Below are positions 59,601 through 63,618 of a DNA stretch of 64,000 nt, in pieces. Location: positions 372,001 to 436,000 of the forward strand of contig BQMF02000222.1 in NCBI GenBank assembly GCA_027922465.2, given 5' to 3'. The stretch is from Turritopsis dohrnii. Lineage: Eukaryota; Cnidaria; Hydrozoa; Anthoathecata; Oceaniidae. How positions within the stretch are numbered: position 1 is the first letter of the stretch; every line of letters starts with the position of its first letter. The notes beneath the pieces are model-generated. The model had not been told where the DNA came from and did not search any database. It worked only from the letters and a program-made list of their open reading frames with translations. The translations under genes and the position numbers were made by a program.

Positions 59601-61249
59601 GAAAGTGGTCGGCAGTTTATCACTCTTTGTTTTTGTTGGGAAAATTTCTTTTACTACTTTCCAAAATTTATCTGGTTTTGCTGCATTCTCTTGTAGGTTT
59701 GTTTTGAAATATGCCTGTTTAGATCGTTTAATTTCATTGTTTACAAAGTTTCTTTTTCGTTTGTATTAGTTCCAATCGGATTCACCTTTCATTTTGCGAG
59801 CTTTACACATTAGCTGGTCATGTGATTTCATTTCGGCCTTGATTTTATCTGTGATCCATGGAGACAGTTTTCCTTTTATGCGTTTTAAGATATGAGGAGC
59901 TTATCTATCTAAGGTTTTCGTTAAGATCAATTGCATCGCATGCCATGCCTTGTCATATTTTTTGTAGTCATGGCAACGGATCGTCTCCCCGGCTCATATT
60001 TTATATTATTCATTTTTCTCACGCATGCTATAAGATCGTGATCACTAAGACCACTTGGGATTACGGTACTGTAACTGATGTTTTGTGATAGTATTAAATG
60101 AATTGTGGAGTCAGAAGATGTAAAACCAAAAACAGGAAAAACTACGAAATAGCTCAAAAGACAAAAGGAAATGGGTGTCTTCATAAATATTGTTCAGGAA
60201 CTAAAACTGGAGGATAGAAATGGATTCAGGGAAATGTTAAGGATGCAGTCTCTGATTCATTCTAAATAGGTGACTTAATCTCCTTCTTAGTGCTTTTTTG
60301 CACTCGGTACAGAGAGAATTGTTGGATATGTTGGATGAAAACTGCCTCAAATGCATCCAACATGAAAAATAGCAAGCGAAACTCTGAAGCTTCCTTTGAT
60401 GTTGCTGAATTTTTAATAAATTTTGAAACTTCTGAAATGCATCCAACATTTCATCCAACATGAGAAATTTTCGATGTTGGATGAAATGTTGGATATGTTC
60501 CGCTTAAATGTTTTCAAGGGAGGTACGAGCTCAGTAGCTCCAAGGAAAGAGTTAACGCAGGAGCACCAGCCCAGATATGACAATAGTACTACATGGAAGA
60601 TCAAATAACAGACTTATAAACATGAAGAATGCCCTCATTAGTAAGGTATCCATAAGCATGAAAAAAGGAGCCAACCTTCATAGAAGCTGACTTTGCAATA
60701 GAAGTCCAAGTGAGATCCTTAGAAAAAGAAAGACTAGGCCAACGAAATACGGGAGATTCAGGGAGTTCACTTCCATCCATTCTAACAGACAAGTTATTGA
60801 TTATGTTGTTACGATTATAGAAAGAAGCTTTGTCTTTGAGGCATTAAAAAAAACAAGGTCCATTCCAGGTCCATTCCAGAATGGCAGAGAGATCATGCTC
60901 TAGAGAACCAACTAGTTCAATCTGATCAAAGAGATCAGGGTTACCATTAGAGCACTCATAAATGGAAGTGTCCATATAATTATGTGTATGTAACAGTACC
61001 ATTTGTTGTGTATGCACGATTCAGATTGTTTTTTTAAAATTGGAGACCTCTTTCAAGTAGTATTACCAAAACGTCTATTTTTGCTGAAAAAGTTGTATCC
61101 AACCGCAGTTTTATAATGATACAAAACATATTGCTGATTTTAGATGATTGCCAGTATTGGATTTCAAGAAAGACAACATCAATACTTTGAATATGAAAAA
61201 TATGATGAGTGGGTTCAGAACAGACCGAATGAAAAAATGCTTGAGTTAG
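14529..61249 (+). CDS. CP2/LSF (TFCP2-like) transcription factor gene, 5' part
   Basis: Six exons join in phase at GT/AG sites and give about 208 residues; the gene runs off the window. The first about 125 residues are an acidic, Ser/Asn-rich N-terminus that starts MDEEEKMHSNTWRVDDLEDG. The CP2 DNA-binding domain then begins with YEISLSAPTAPGRKL, DETLTWLNQ and GQSYEI, followed by GKAIK and the RQHQYFEYEKYDEW / NRPNEKMLELD block. The last block corresponds to the RRLQY...W..NRPGDRILDID region of vertebrate TFCP2/UBP1. GQSYEI favours the LSF branch over Grainyhead. These proteins bind DNA as dimers or tetramers and regulate transcription in the nucleus. The 25.1-kb and 10.3-kb introns consist mostly of transposons. 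Confidence 0.8.
14790..15480. repeat. Dispersed repeat with GACATGGAAAGTGAAAAAG-type flank and CGTAAG-rich core
   Basis: Sequence such as GGAAAGTGAAAAAGAACC, AAAATTACGCCT and TAATTTCCATAATAATTCAG recurs, reversed, at 42350-43380. A block rich in CGTAAG/CTTACG words lies at 15315-15440. The boundaries are not clear. Confidence 0.4.
16033..16939. mobile_element. hAT-like MITE with CAGGCCTGG ends and TAAAC duplication
   Basis: Ends CAGGCCTGGTCGTAAG and CTTACAACCAGGCCTG are inverted repeats, flanked by an exact 5-bp duplication TAAAC (16028-16032 and 16940-16944). Palindromic GCGTGCGATTGCACGC-type words lie near both ends. It sits in intron 1 of the CP2 gene and has no transposase. Confidence 0.75.
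16978..17175 (+). CDS. CP2-like gene, coding exon 2
   Basis: Acceptor TTTTATCTAG, then EVLQLQMFKEETFENNDLLQ in frame. The donor GTAGGT at 17176 avoids the in-frame TAG two bases later. The polypeptide is Asn/Ser-rich, as expected for a CP2 N-terminal region. Confidence 0.7.
17257..17292 (+). CDS. CP2-like gene, coding exon 3 (36 bp micro-exon)
   Basis: Acceptor TTATTTTTAG, coding TLSEGKDLQPV, donor GTAAGC. It joins exons 2 and 4 in phase. Being short, it rests on splice sites and phase alone. Confidence 0.55.
17293..18067. other. Intronic sequence, nothing recognised
   Basis: No repeat ends or coding frames are supported; short open frames here have no recognisable content. Confidence 0.35.
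18068..18688 (-). mobile_element. Non-autonomous Helitron, diverged, - orientation
   Basis: Read on the - strand it follows the 7279-7834 Helitron throughout and ends CCTGGGATC-CTAG at 18071-18068. Its 5' end abuts the 5' end of the + oriented copy that starts near 18690. It is older than the complete copies, with many substitutions. Confidence 0.65.
18730..19482. mobile_element. MITE with GAGGGGGTTTACATG end and TTA duplication
   Basis: The left end GAGGGGGTTTACATG and right end GTGTAAACCCCCCC are inverted repeats. It interrupts Helitron sequence and TTA is duplicated (18727-18729 and 19483-19485). Uninterrupted Helitron copies show the empty site ATTTTAGAGAGTG with one TTA. Internal words are CATCCCGGGATGA palindromes. 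The 3-bp TTA/TAA target is typical of PIF/Harbinger, and the ends resemble those of 33040-42188. Confidence 0.75.
19582..21593. mobile_element. TGTGAC-ended element D with AAAACGTTTTT arrays
   Basis: Ends TGTGACTGTCCAGGGGATTT and its inverse with GGACGGTCACA are followed inward by ATTTTGATAACAAA. Arrays built on the palindrome AAAACGTTTT occupy 19615-19860, 20210-20300 and 21385-21570. The interior has no coding region. It is inserted in the Helitron at 18690-21995. Confidence 0.75.
22140..23795 (+). repeat. Long dispersed repeat, copy 1
   Basis: About 1.65 kb matches 55085-57930 in the opposite orientation (for example CATGTGTGGGCTGTA and GTCCAAACCGGTGCATATTTG). Copy 2 carries a TTAA insertion that is absent here; the empty site is near 22715. 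No terminal repeats or coding region were recognised, so the class is unknown. Confidence 0.6.
24298..24368. mobile_element. 71-bp palindromic micro-MITE
   Basis: Arms GATCTCCACTAGACGA and TCGTCAAGTGGAGATC pair with one mismatch, and the core contains TTCGCGCGAA. The end sequence suggests a minimal terminal-repeat-only element. Its family is not certain. Confidence 0.45.
24425..24868 (+). pseudogene. hAT transposase, C-terminal dimerisation domain
   Basis: An open frame of up to about 147 residues contains FPNLCLVAELILCIGGSNSS, VERAFSTLTTILTNRRLKL and TIEDIMIIKLNHKIW. This is the hAT dimerisation domain with its (S)SVERAFS signature. It ends in an acidic Ser/Asp tail before TAA. The catalytic RNase H-like core and DNA-binding finger are missing, so it is a 5'-deleted gene inside the 23957-25495 element. 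Confidence 0.75.
25667..25743 (+). CDS. CP2-like gene, coding exon 4: start of the CP2 domain
   Basis: Acceptor TATAATCCAG, then EYEISLSAPTAPGRKLEDET and LTWLNQ, donor GTTAGT. The text closely follows the start of the TFCP2 DNA-binding domain (alignment from memory). Confidence 0.8.
25893..27814. mobile_element. TGTGAC-ended element E with ATAATCTATAATCGAT arrays
   Basis: Ends TGTGACTGTCCATGGGAAAA and the inverse of CCCATGGACGGTCAAA are followed inward by ATAACAT. Arrays of ATAATCTATAATCTATA with ATCGAT centres fill 25920-26160 and 27590-27780. The interior has no gene. A nearly identical right end in opposite orientation starts at 63619. Confidence 0.75.
27841..28600 (-). pseudogene. LINE reverse transcriptase remnant with internal deletion
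   Basis: 28592-28270 (-) encodes part of an RT palm: IIYCDFKKVFDTVPHCRQIE, LRHYGLQG, RDFLSDRYQQV and VTSGVPQGSS. It then jumps to YRRYRGDMIEMYKITHDLYD and the C-terminal RVAEQWNNLPPEVVQAPSLN block (28234-27884). The catalytic YxDD part is deleted at about 28265-28275. The copy ends in a TAA-rich tail near 27835. It is CR1/Jockey-like by the C-terminal motif, and dead. Confidence 0.7.
28610..29075 (-). pseudogene. Penelope-like GIY-YIG fragment
   Basis: On the - strand 29070-28930 reads GVYKIDCKCGKK, stop, IGETKLKTSTQLKQHAKSIE then DKWDSSG. This is a GIY-YIG nuclease with the Tyr of YIG replaced by a stop. Downstream sequence to about 28610 looks like untranslated 3' sequence. It is a second dead Penelope copy, not alignable by eye to the one at 4056. 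Confidence 0.6.
29165..29440. repeat. Dispersed repeat, partner at 51958-52232
   Basis: The two stretches share long blocks such as GAATTCATTTGTTCACCT, TTATTCAATGAAATTAAAAA and CTCCCTTTACAA. Both are in the same orientation and have no recognised ends or coding content. Confidence 0.55.
29611..30004. repeat. Array of 13 small hairpins, core GTCAACAAGGAC
   Basis: The core GTCAACAAGGAC (variants AACCAG, AACTAG, ATCAAG loops) recurs at 29611, 29628, 29644, 29667, 29696, 29731, 29770, 29812, 29852, 29885, 29924, 29970 and 29993. Each can fold as GTC-loop-GAC. The neighbouring bases differ between copies but usually remain complementary: A/T, T/A, AC/GT, TC/GA, and GGGCGT/ACGCCC at the last copy. 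Spacers of 4-36 bp are unrelated to each other. Function unknown. Confidence 0.7.
30010..30760. other. No gene supported
   Basis: A/C-rich then mixed sequence. A 21-codon frame starting MADRALKAALSE at 30366 has no extension. Nothing else was recognised. Confidence 0.35.
30761..31671 (-). pseudogene. Cys/His zinc-type protein gene fragment split by a MITE
   Basis: The exon begins after TTTCCGCAG at 31671 and encodes VNFSLEDLKNSHATYHSECY, later CVICQIKGGKRHQVMCESTG and NKNFFLRLNIIPN. The frame is cut by the MITE at 30838-31229 and resumes as HDAVANEVK. A 1-base insertion then breaks the frame of YHLKCWVSSQRRG. The pattern (YHxxCY, CxxC, DAxAxxVKYHxxCW) is a zinc-type module common in cnidarian predicted proteins of unknown role. 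It is a decayed copy. Confidence 0.6.
30838..31229. mobile_element. hAT-like MITE with CAGGCCTCGAAATTTC ends
   Basis: Exact 16-bp inverted ends CAGGCCTCGAAATTTC and GAAATTTCGAGGCCTG enclose 392 bp. The flanks CATTT and CGTTT form a 5-bp duplication with one difference. Removing the element and one flank copy rejoins the frame of the gene fragment it interrupts, which supports the boundary. Confidence 0.75.
31675..32370. other. No feature recognised
   Basis: AT-rich sequence upstream of the gene fragment at 30761-31671. The missing 5' exons of that fragment might lie here, but none was identified. Confidence 0.3.
32380..32770. repeat. Fragment shared with interiors of TGTGAC elements A and C
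   Basis: GGTGAGTATTTCAAAAGAGA, TTCATCCT-type and GTTTCTAC blocks match 8150-8500 and, reversed, 5900-6260. Related pieces lie at 15080-15180 and 42820-42970. No ends are attached. Confidence 0.5.
33222..33460. repeat. 40-bp tandem repeat, about 6 units
   Basis: The unit starts GAGCGTCGAGAGCAGCGACG and ends AAAATTTTCAT, at 33275, 33315, 33355, 33395 and 33435 plus partial units. Later units carry GCGTCCAGAG in place of GCGTCGAGAG. It lies near the left end of the 9.15-kb element and shares the GCGTC word with blocks at 34655-34812 and 41267-41580. Confidence 0.85.
33470..34650. other. AT-rich spacer in the large element
   Basis: No coding region or repeat array is recognised between the 40-bp array and the transposase promoter block. 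Confidence 0.35.
34655..34824 (+). promoter_or_regulatory. GCGTC-rich block and TATA box of the transposase gene
   Basis: Words GCGTC(C/A), CGTCCA and GTCGAC recur about ten times between 34655 and 34812. They are followed at once by TATATAAG (34817-34824) about 110 bases before the coding exon. The same words form the tandem arrays near both element ends. A plausible reading is that one element-encoded protein binds all three regions. Confidence 0.5.
34955..35029 (+). CDS. Probable upstream exon of the transposase gene
   Basis: A good donor (AAATC|GTAAGT) at 35029 joins in phase with the acceptor at 35130 (TC+A = Ser). The frame reads ESFLSDDKDWTESDKS. The obvious ATG at 34955 is one base out of this frame and the frame itself has a stop upstream. 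Either a frameshift or an unrecognised earlier exon supplies the start. Confidence 0.4.
35130..36822 (+). CDS. Transposase-like protein (DUF7869 type), main exon
   Basis: A single long frame of about 560 residues, counted from the GTG at 35134, ends at TGA 36822. N-terminal CGCKLGPKQTSC and central VCDTCQ (219-224) look like zinc-binding pairs. The C-terminal half has CTIDAIGMYSFD (Asp291), YVIDEAVSTGKGANVV, LQADNCPGQNKN (Asp378) and GHTKFSVDRGFGIFKK (413-428, Asp420). The DNC.GQNKN...GHTKF..D..FG pattern is what cnidarian predictions label DUF7869 (from memory). Asp291, Asp378 and Asp420 could be an RNase H-like catalytic triad (inference). The exon starts after TTGATTTTAG at 35130, so GTG 35134 is not the true start. 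Its place between the ends of a large transposon supports a transposase role. Confidence 0.75.
36823..37320. other. Spacer between the two genes of the large element
   Basis: No coding content is seen. It holds the 3' flank of the transposase gene and the upstream region of the BEN gene. Confidence 0.4.
37321..37328 (+). promoter_or_regulatory. TATA box of the BEN gene
   Basis: TATAAAAG lies 50 bases before the ATG at 37378, leaving room for a short leader. Confidence 0.55.
37378..39822 (+). CDS. BEN-domain protein encoded by the large transposon (8 exons)
   Basis: Exons 37378-37591, 38209-38280, 38354-38416, 38519-38551, 38650-38706, 38801-38883, 38963-39024 and 39129-39822 all have GT/AG borders. 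They sum to 1278 bases: 425 residues plus stop. The N-terminus (MSLNDGPCVDYTFATDRKNK) resembles no family I know. A basic linker, acidic stretch, a KYEEYLKKSQEKVAEF helix and CDC at 175-177 follow. A Gln-rich region holds three 15-residue repeats with INPTTIQNQIQ. Residues about 338-420 form a BEN domain: LTLKLVSLMFTAEELACTHY, ESKLTTIKEIAFMKFPSSF, VWHQDLMPQIKAKCRKVRAY. BEN domains bind DNA and often act in transcriptional repression. Inside the element it may bind the GCGTC arrays or regulate the transposase (inference). Confidence 0.75.
39855..39860 (+). terminator. Poly(A) signal of the BEN gene
   Basis: AATAAA 33 bases after the stop codon, followed by an A-run. Confidence 0.45.
39925..40050. 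mobile_element. 126-bp palindromic MITE in the large element
   Basis: TAGTCTGTCCACTCTTAGAT at the left pairs with ATCTGAGAGTGAACAGACTA at the right, and the inner AATTGCAAT parts also pair. TA-rich flanks fit a TA-target element (mariner-like, inference). Confidence 0.6.
40051..41266. other. 3' spacer of the large element, one doubtful small frame
   Basis: Mostly non-coding. A 63-codon frame at 40729-40920 (+) reads KLTDQSLFLKICANCLEEQV. It could be an exon fragment with a CxxC, but no splice sites or family support it. Confidence 0.3.
41267..41520. repeat. 77-bp tandem repeat, about 3 units, right side of the large element
   Basis: Units start CGACGCTTGTGGACGCTGCT at 41356, 41433 and 41510 (last partial), with a diverged unit before them. 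They carry GACGCT and GGACG words, the complement of the left-array GCGTC words. The repeated theme continues as single words to 41580. Confidence 0.85.
41610..42188. repeat. CCCGCC/GGCGGG palindrome block at the right end of the large element
   Basis: Several ATCCCGCCTGGCCGGGATGG-like words and their inverses, with GATCTTGGCT/AGATCTCGG pairs, can fold into nested hairpins next to the terminal repeat. Open frames here are by-products of the palindromes. The same words fill the MITE at 3068-3387. Confidence 0.6.
42190..43400. repeat. Dispersed repeat region with CTTACG-rich blocks and a 54-bp duplication
   Basis: Degenerate TTACG/TTATGGC words run through 42245-42350 and 43140-43260. A 54-bp unit (start TACTCTGAATTATTATGGAA) is duplicated at 42351-42404 and 42405-42458. 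The region is related, reversed, to 14790-15480. The boundaries are unclear. Confidence 0.5.
43545..44128. mobile_element. One end of a C-type TGTGAC element
   Basis: Starts TGTGACGATTCAAAGGAAAA with AGCGATAATAGTGC and TTTATCACT words, matching the inverted right side of element C (7843-9272). It is cut off where Helitron sequence begins near 44130. Confidence 0.65.
44130..44393 (+). mobile_element. Helitron fragment (central to 3' part)
   Basis: CAGGTGATGGGGTGACA, GCGGCTATGACCTCATCAAA and GAGCTCTACAGCATGGGTAC match the 3' half of the complete Helitrons. It stops before the CTAG end. Confidence 0.6.
44394..44701. other. No feature recognised
   Basis: Short stretch between Helitron pieces without recognisable content. 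Confidence 0.35.
44702..45258 (+). mobile_element. Non-autonomous Helitron, complete copy
   Basis: A|TCTTATTATAATAATCCGCG at the start and GATACTAG|T at the end, with a GTAAAAAT/CTTTTAC hairpin before it. Length 557 bp. Confidence 0.8.
45259..45830. other. No gene; possible single MITE end
   Basis: A stretch rich in GCCCCC and CGCCCGGG-type words at 45728-45825 (GGGCGTCTAATCTAAGAATT then ACGGTA) resembles one arm of a MITE, but no partner was found. The rest shows nothing recognisable. Confidence 0.3.
45833..46228 (+). mobile_element. Non-autonomous Helitron, diverged and internally deleted
   Basis: Follows the Helitron from GAGTGTGTGTCACACTTTTA to GGTAAAAATTTTTACCTGGG then TTACTAG|T. It lacks part of the middle; the 5' tip is diverged. 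Confidence 0.65.
46229..46699. other. No feature recognised
   Basis: AT-rich sequence between a Helitron and a decayed gene. Confidence 0.35.
46700..47365 (+). pseudogene. Decayed gene with Cys-rich C-terminus
   Basis: Lys/Gln-rich coding-like text in shifting frames runs to KCVCEDECVAKQLKECPICH, then SGMHSVCSKAVC and a stop at 47363. The CPICHxxMHSxCSKAxC ending is a zinc-type C-terminus seen in cnidarian proteins of unknown function. Several stops and frame changes upstream show it is dead. Confidence 0.45.
47634..48165. mobile_element. One end of a D-type TGTGAC element
   Basis: Starts TGTGACGTTCCAGGGGATTT then TTGATAACTAATGAT and AAAACGTTTAAA words. It continues with the D-type interior to about 48163, where a LINE copy begins. 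Confidence 0.65.
48165..49300 (-). pseudogene. LINE reverse transcriptase, broken
   Basis: On the - strand: linker with ITPKMIADVIISLDSSKATG (49266-48955), then SDHQYGFHSSRSTADALT (48800-48537), then VPQGSVLGPTLFLIFINDLP and IYADDTTL, the catalytic YADD (48530-48330). A jump then leads to FFPQTARLWNSLPHSCFP (about 48250-48170). Frame changes separate the pieces, and sequence between palm and C-terminus is missing. It is a CR1-like family related to the pieces at 53649-54718 and 60593-60990. Confidence 0.7.
49310..49520. other. No feature recognised
   Basis: Short gap between the LINE and the Helitron cluster. Confidence 0.3.
49521..50633 (+). mobile_element. Non-autonomous Helitron interrupted by another Helitron
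   Basis: The 5' part (49521-49862) and 3' part (50428-50633, ending CCTGGGATACTAG|T) of an older Helitron are separated by a complete copy at 49863-50427. Joined at the A|T point they reproduce the family sequence around TTTGATC...TATCTATATAAC. Confidence 0.7.
49863..50427 (+). mobile_element. Non-autonomous Helitron, complete copy, nested
   Basis: A|TCTTATTATAATAATCCGCG ... GGTAAAAAGATTTTACCCGG and GATACTAG|T. It sits exactly between A and T of an older Helitron and has a clear 3' hairpin. Confidence 0.8.
50825..50892 (+). CDS. CP2-like gene, coding exon 5
   Basis: Acceptor CCTTTATTTAG completes Gly and continues QSYEIIITCRSKEEFVKGKA then IK, donor GTAATC. The frame stays open past the donor, but only splicing at 50892 keeps the CP2 match into exon 6. 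Confidence 0.75.
51180..51505 (+). pseudogene. Decayed P2X7-tail-like protein gene
   Basis: Reads ESLDDDENFEYSSDEEDDCQ, YSCEPEYWIEKLQKDGD, then in other frames DSESDSSDGSRSEDDDG and YCCITPSLVECRCYKEFPTF, ITHHEEFVSIKLC. The acidic leader, Y-x-x-EP and the Cys/His tail with HEEF resemble the P2X7-receptor intracellular-type module of many cnidarian predicted proteins. Frame changes and stops show decay. It lies in intron 5 of the CP2 gene. Confidence 0.5.
51506..51957. other. No feature recognised
   Basis: Intronic sequence without recognisable content. Confidence 0.3.
51958..52232. repeat. Dispersed repeat, partner of 29165-29440
   Basis: Same orientation, shared blocks GAATTCATTTGTTCACCT and ATTCAATGAAATTAAAAAGC. 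Confidence 0.55.
52500..52745. repeat. Dispersed repeat related, reversed, to 56440-56700
   Basis: The GCATCCAGACTGGAAATGAT, AACGTT and GGGCGCCCAAAAAAATGTCC blocks recur in inverse form inside the Kolobok-like element at 56222-57423. This suggests another, degraded copy of that element. Confidence 0.5.
52935..53245 (-). repeat. tRNA-derived SINE
   Basis: A tRNA-like head (53243-53173) is followed on the - strand by about 230 bp of unrelated body ending near GCAATAGCAACTGAGTGAGA. A head with a good B box (GGTTCAATTCC) joined to a non-tRNA body is the SINE plan. No second copy was found in the window, so it is not proven as a repeat. The long frame across it is a by-product. Confidence 0.6.
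53173..53243 (-). tRNA. tRNA-Glu(UUC)-like SINE head
   Basis: Acceptor GGCGCCG/TGGTGGC (one mismatch, two G-T pairs), D-arm around TAGTATAGTGGCTATCAC, anticodon stem CTCGT/GCGAG with loop ATTTCAT (anticodon TTC), T loop TTCAATT. No CCA. Because it is fused to a SINE body, it is more likely a tRNA-derived head than a working tRNA gene. Confidence 0.5.
53436..53648 (+). pseudogene. Exon fragment of an unknown protein, cut by a LINE
   Basis: After the acceptor CTTTTTCAG the frame reads GHVSEMGRHKTSGISHNKKA, SSNKKQRSIFEMLSKPSSTE and TSRTEENYNVSNES. It then runs into antisense LINE sequence near 53649. It is basic and Ser/Thr-rich, like an N-terminal DNA-binding leader, but no family is recognised. 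Confidence 0.4.
53649..54718 (-). pseudogene. LINE endonuclease region, broken
   Basis: On the - strand: SPDILAICETNLNSNNTEND and GLGVYLRDNLPIT (54718-54398), FVFGDFNVHHETWLKFSNGI (54359-54096), then the linker STLDDSGHAAP (53871-53650). These are parts of an APE-type LINE endonuclease and the following linker. The linker matches STLDDTGY in the 48165-49300 copy, so the same family. The copy ends at 53649, before the reverse transcriptase. Confidence 0.7.
54719..55084. other. No feature recognised
   Basis: AT-rich sequence between a LINE and a dispersed repeat. Confidence 0.35.
55085..57930 (-). repeat. Long dispersed repeat, copy 2 (inverted relative to copy 1)
   Basis: Matches 22140-23795 in reverse, interrupted by the TTAA element at 56222-57423. 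Shared blocks include CAGCCCACACATGAAACAAA and CACGGACGATCGTAAAGTAT. No ends or genes were recognised. Confidence 0.6.
56222..57423. mobile_element. Third Kolobok-like element with TTAA duplication
   Basis: Ends GGGCTCAGTGCACCTTT and the inverse of AAAAGGTACGCTGAGCCC are flanked by TTAA (56218-56221 and 57424-57427). Copy 1 of the surrounding repeat shows the empty site (TTATAAGAATCCC form, reversed). No coding region was recognised; part of the interior recurs at 52500-52745. Confidence 0.75.
57960..60184 (-). pseudogene. LINE ORF2: endonuclease end, linker and reverse transcriptase
   Basis: On the - strand: endonuclease end SSDSTIHLILSQN and GLSDHDLIACVRKMNN (60184-59927). The linker is in broken frames (LSPWITDKIKAEMKSHDQL). 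RT is at 59307-58585: YHPISVVPAISKIMEKCVYT, YQFGFRKNRSAELA, NGVPQGSILGPLMFLLLFNE and VKYANDT. The C-terminus (YKYLGLTLNKTLNMSEHL, LPILTYCSLATHGMV) runs to about 57973. The palm motif is YAND instead of YADD and the first catalytic Asp block reads YLCKAFNT, so two catalytic residues are lost. Dead copy. Confidence 0.75.
60441..60494. repeat. Perfect 21-bp hairpin
   Basis: Arm ATCCAACATTTCATCCAACA plus T at 60441-60461 pairs exactly with 60474-60494 across a 12-base loop. Related CATCCAACATG and TGTTGGATATG words lie at 60320-60370. It may be the core of a MITE. Confidence 0.7.
60593..60990 (-). pseudogene. LINE reverse transcriptase fragment
   Basis: On the - strand: DTSIYECSNGNPDLFDQIEL and SLEHDLSAILEW (about 60980-60870), then LSFSKDLTWTSIAKSASMKV and YGYLTNEGILHVYKS (60740-60601). 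This is the RT region just after the YADD motif, in the same family as 48165-49300, and supplies the section missing there. Confidence 0.65.
61144..61249 (+). CDS. CP2-like gene, coding exon 6
   Basis: Acceptor TGCTGATTTTAG, then MIASIGFQERQHQYFEYEKY, DEWVQNRPNEKMLEL and a GTAAGA donor. It matches the middle of the CP2 domain. Further exons must lie beyond 64000; none was seen between 61250 and the window end. Confidence 0.75.
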
Positions 61250-62705
61250 GTAAGAATTTAAGTACAAGTTTATTTAAAAATATAGTTTTTTTTTCATTAA
61301 TTAAGCTTAAATAATAAAACAATGTTCGAATCACCCAATCTCAATTTTGGTAAAATCTAAAAAATAAACTCAATTTGAAACCAGCACCATCTAATTGTAC
61401 TTTGTGCAACTTTAAAAAAATTGGTTCAACTTTTGCCCAAATAGTCCAATTTTGGTATAATTTAATATTAATCAGCATCTAATTGTTCTTTGAGAAAATG
61501 TTTATAAAACTTGGAGAACTTTTTCAAATTGGTCCTGATTTAGCCCAATTTTTGTCAAATTTGAAAAATGACTACCTTAAGTCATTATAGCTACCTTATG
61601 CATGTTTCGATTTTTCAATTTGGTAATTAGATACGTATATAATAATATGAAACCATGTGACATATGATTATTGTATATATTTTACTTAACAAGCCTTCAG
61701 AGCTCATGTACCGTATCGGTACAAACTTTGTCGGCTGAAAACGACAATTTTTTGGCGAGGTGAAGAACATTTGGAATCTTCTTCATTTTGTTACAATTAC
61801 CACAAGCAGGCAGGGTACCTTGATGTGTTAGGGCCTAATGGGTTGGGCAAAAGGACAAATTCTTGCGAATAACGAAATGGAAGTTTTTTCATTGATTTTT
61901 TACCATAGTTTATAGATCTAACCAGGGCTGCATTTATACGTACATTATTCAAAGCTGCTACCTGGAAACATGTTTGGCTATGTTCACACTCACCGGTTCA
62001 ATTACATGTAAAATAAGTGCGCCTTACAGACCTGCAATCAAAGCACTTTCCCATTTGTTTTTTTAATAATGAAAGTAAATAAACAAAGAAGAAGCAATGA
62101 GGGAATTTAAGAAAAGGTCAAAATTTTTCGTTGGCTTAAATTATTCATCCGACAACAATGACAAATTTTTGCCCAAGTGCCGAAAATTTTTACAAAAAGT
62201 TTCCTCCGACGAAAATTTGTACCGTCAAAGTTTTTACCGATATGTTATGGTTGTTGCTAGGTGAAAACAGTTCGTAGCTAGGTAAAAATCCAAAATAAAA
62301 TTTAGCTTTCCAAGGCTACTTTTGAGGCTTCTGTAGCCTTATCATGACCAGAGCACAATGTTTTTTCCTTATATATATAAGGTAGAGAAAATGAATTATT
62401 GTCTCCTATTCTGTCAGACCAAAGGCTGCTGCCATTATGGGCTATTTTTTTAAAGCGCTTTTTGAGCGAAAATTGGTTTTCAACACATTTTCAAGGGATT
62501 TCAAAAATGACTTTCACTTAAAAACATGGTAACATCGTTGTCTGTATTTTCTTTTCATAAAGCATACATCAAATTGTAAGTTTACTCTTTACTTTGGGAA
62601 TACATGAATTCTTCATGCTGCCATGAGACTTCACTTCTGTCAAATAGACAGATTTGTGGAGTTTGTAAGGAGACTCAAGCAATTTCACCATGTTTGTAAC
62701 CACCC
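61250..62705. other. Intronic, no gene supported
   Basis: AT-rich. Imperfect inverted stretches with CGGTACAAACTTTGTCGG (61715) and CGGTAAAAACTTTGACGG-type text (near 62230, reversed) suggest an old MITE of about 570 bp. The part just before 62706 is probably the LINE leader. Confidence 0.35.
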
Positions 62706-63131
62706 ATGGCAGATCCATACGAAGATCTAGTGGCATCGTTGTCTAACAGTAATGGTCTGTGTATTGGTCATATAAATGTCAATGGTCTGAAGTCAAAACT
62801 GTCTGAAATCTCTCTCTTGCTACACTCAACAAATCTTGACATACTTGGAATCACTGAAACACACCTATCAGACAAGATACTCGATAGCGAAATCAGCATA
62901 GAAGGATACTGTTTGATAAGAAAAGACAGAGACGATGGATGGAAAGGAGGAGGAACCATGTTCTATTACAAGGAAACTTTAAACGTTTTAGAACCAATGA
63001 TCAATAGTGACTTCGAATCATCTTGGCTTGATATCCTGTACAGAAACCAGCAACTTCTTCTTGGCTGCATATATCGACCTCCAAACAATAACAGATTTCT
63101 AAATAATTTTGAAAAAACTTTAAACAACATT
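62706..63131 (+). pseudogene. LINE endonuclease N-terminal part, cut by a transposon
   Basis: From the ATG of MADPYEDLVAS the frame reads CIGHINVNGLKSKLSEISLL, LDILGITETHLSDK, GWKGGGTMFYYKE and LLGCIYRPPNNN. These are the first motifs of an APE-type LINE endonuclease. The frame is cut at 63132 by the TGTGAC element. It is intact up to that point. Confidence 0.75.
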
Positions 63132-63618
63132 TGTGACCGTCCATGGGAAAAAAAGGACGTTTTGTTTTACCGGTAAAATATACCGGTATTTTTACCGGTA
63201 AAGATGTAGTATCGATATTTTTACCGGTAAAATTTTCATTATACCGGTATTATCGGTAATTACCGGTAAGCAAATTGATCAATATTTTTATCGGTAAATT
63301 TACCGGTAAATCTAAATCGATCCAATTTTATTGGTAAAGTGTGAACTATGATAGTTTTTAAAATGAGAAAAGAGCTAGCTTAAAGAGCTATTATGCCTAA
63401 GTTATCGTTTATAATGGTGTTATACGTTACCGTAGCGTAATAATTTGAAAATCATTTTACCTCCGGGATACTTAAAAATCGTCAAAAAATTCACATCGAA
63501 TGTTCAGTAATTGAATGTTTTTAGATGAATATGCAATGATGCAAAGAAAATAAACGATCTTCCTAATGTTTTCTCGTATACATGTTTTTGTAGTAGCATG
63601 AAGCCAAATTTTAGCATT
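63132..63618. mobile_element. One end of a TGTGAC element with TACCGGTAAA array
   Basis: Starts TGTGACCGTCCATGGGAAAA followed by an array of the palindrome TACCGGTA and TTTTTACCGGTAAA (63165-63325). No inverse end is present; another TGTGAC tip begins at 63619. Confidence 0.7.
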
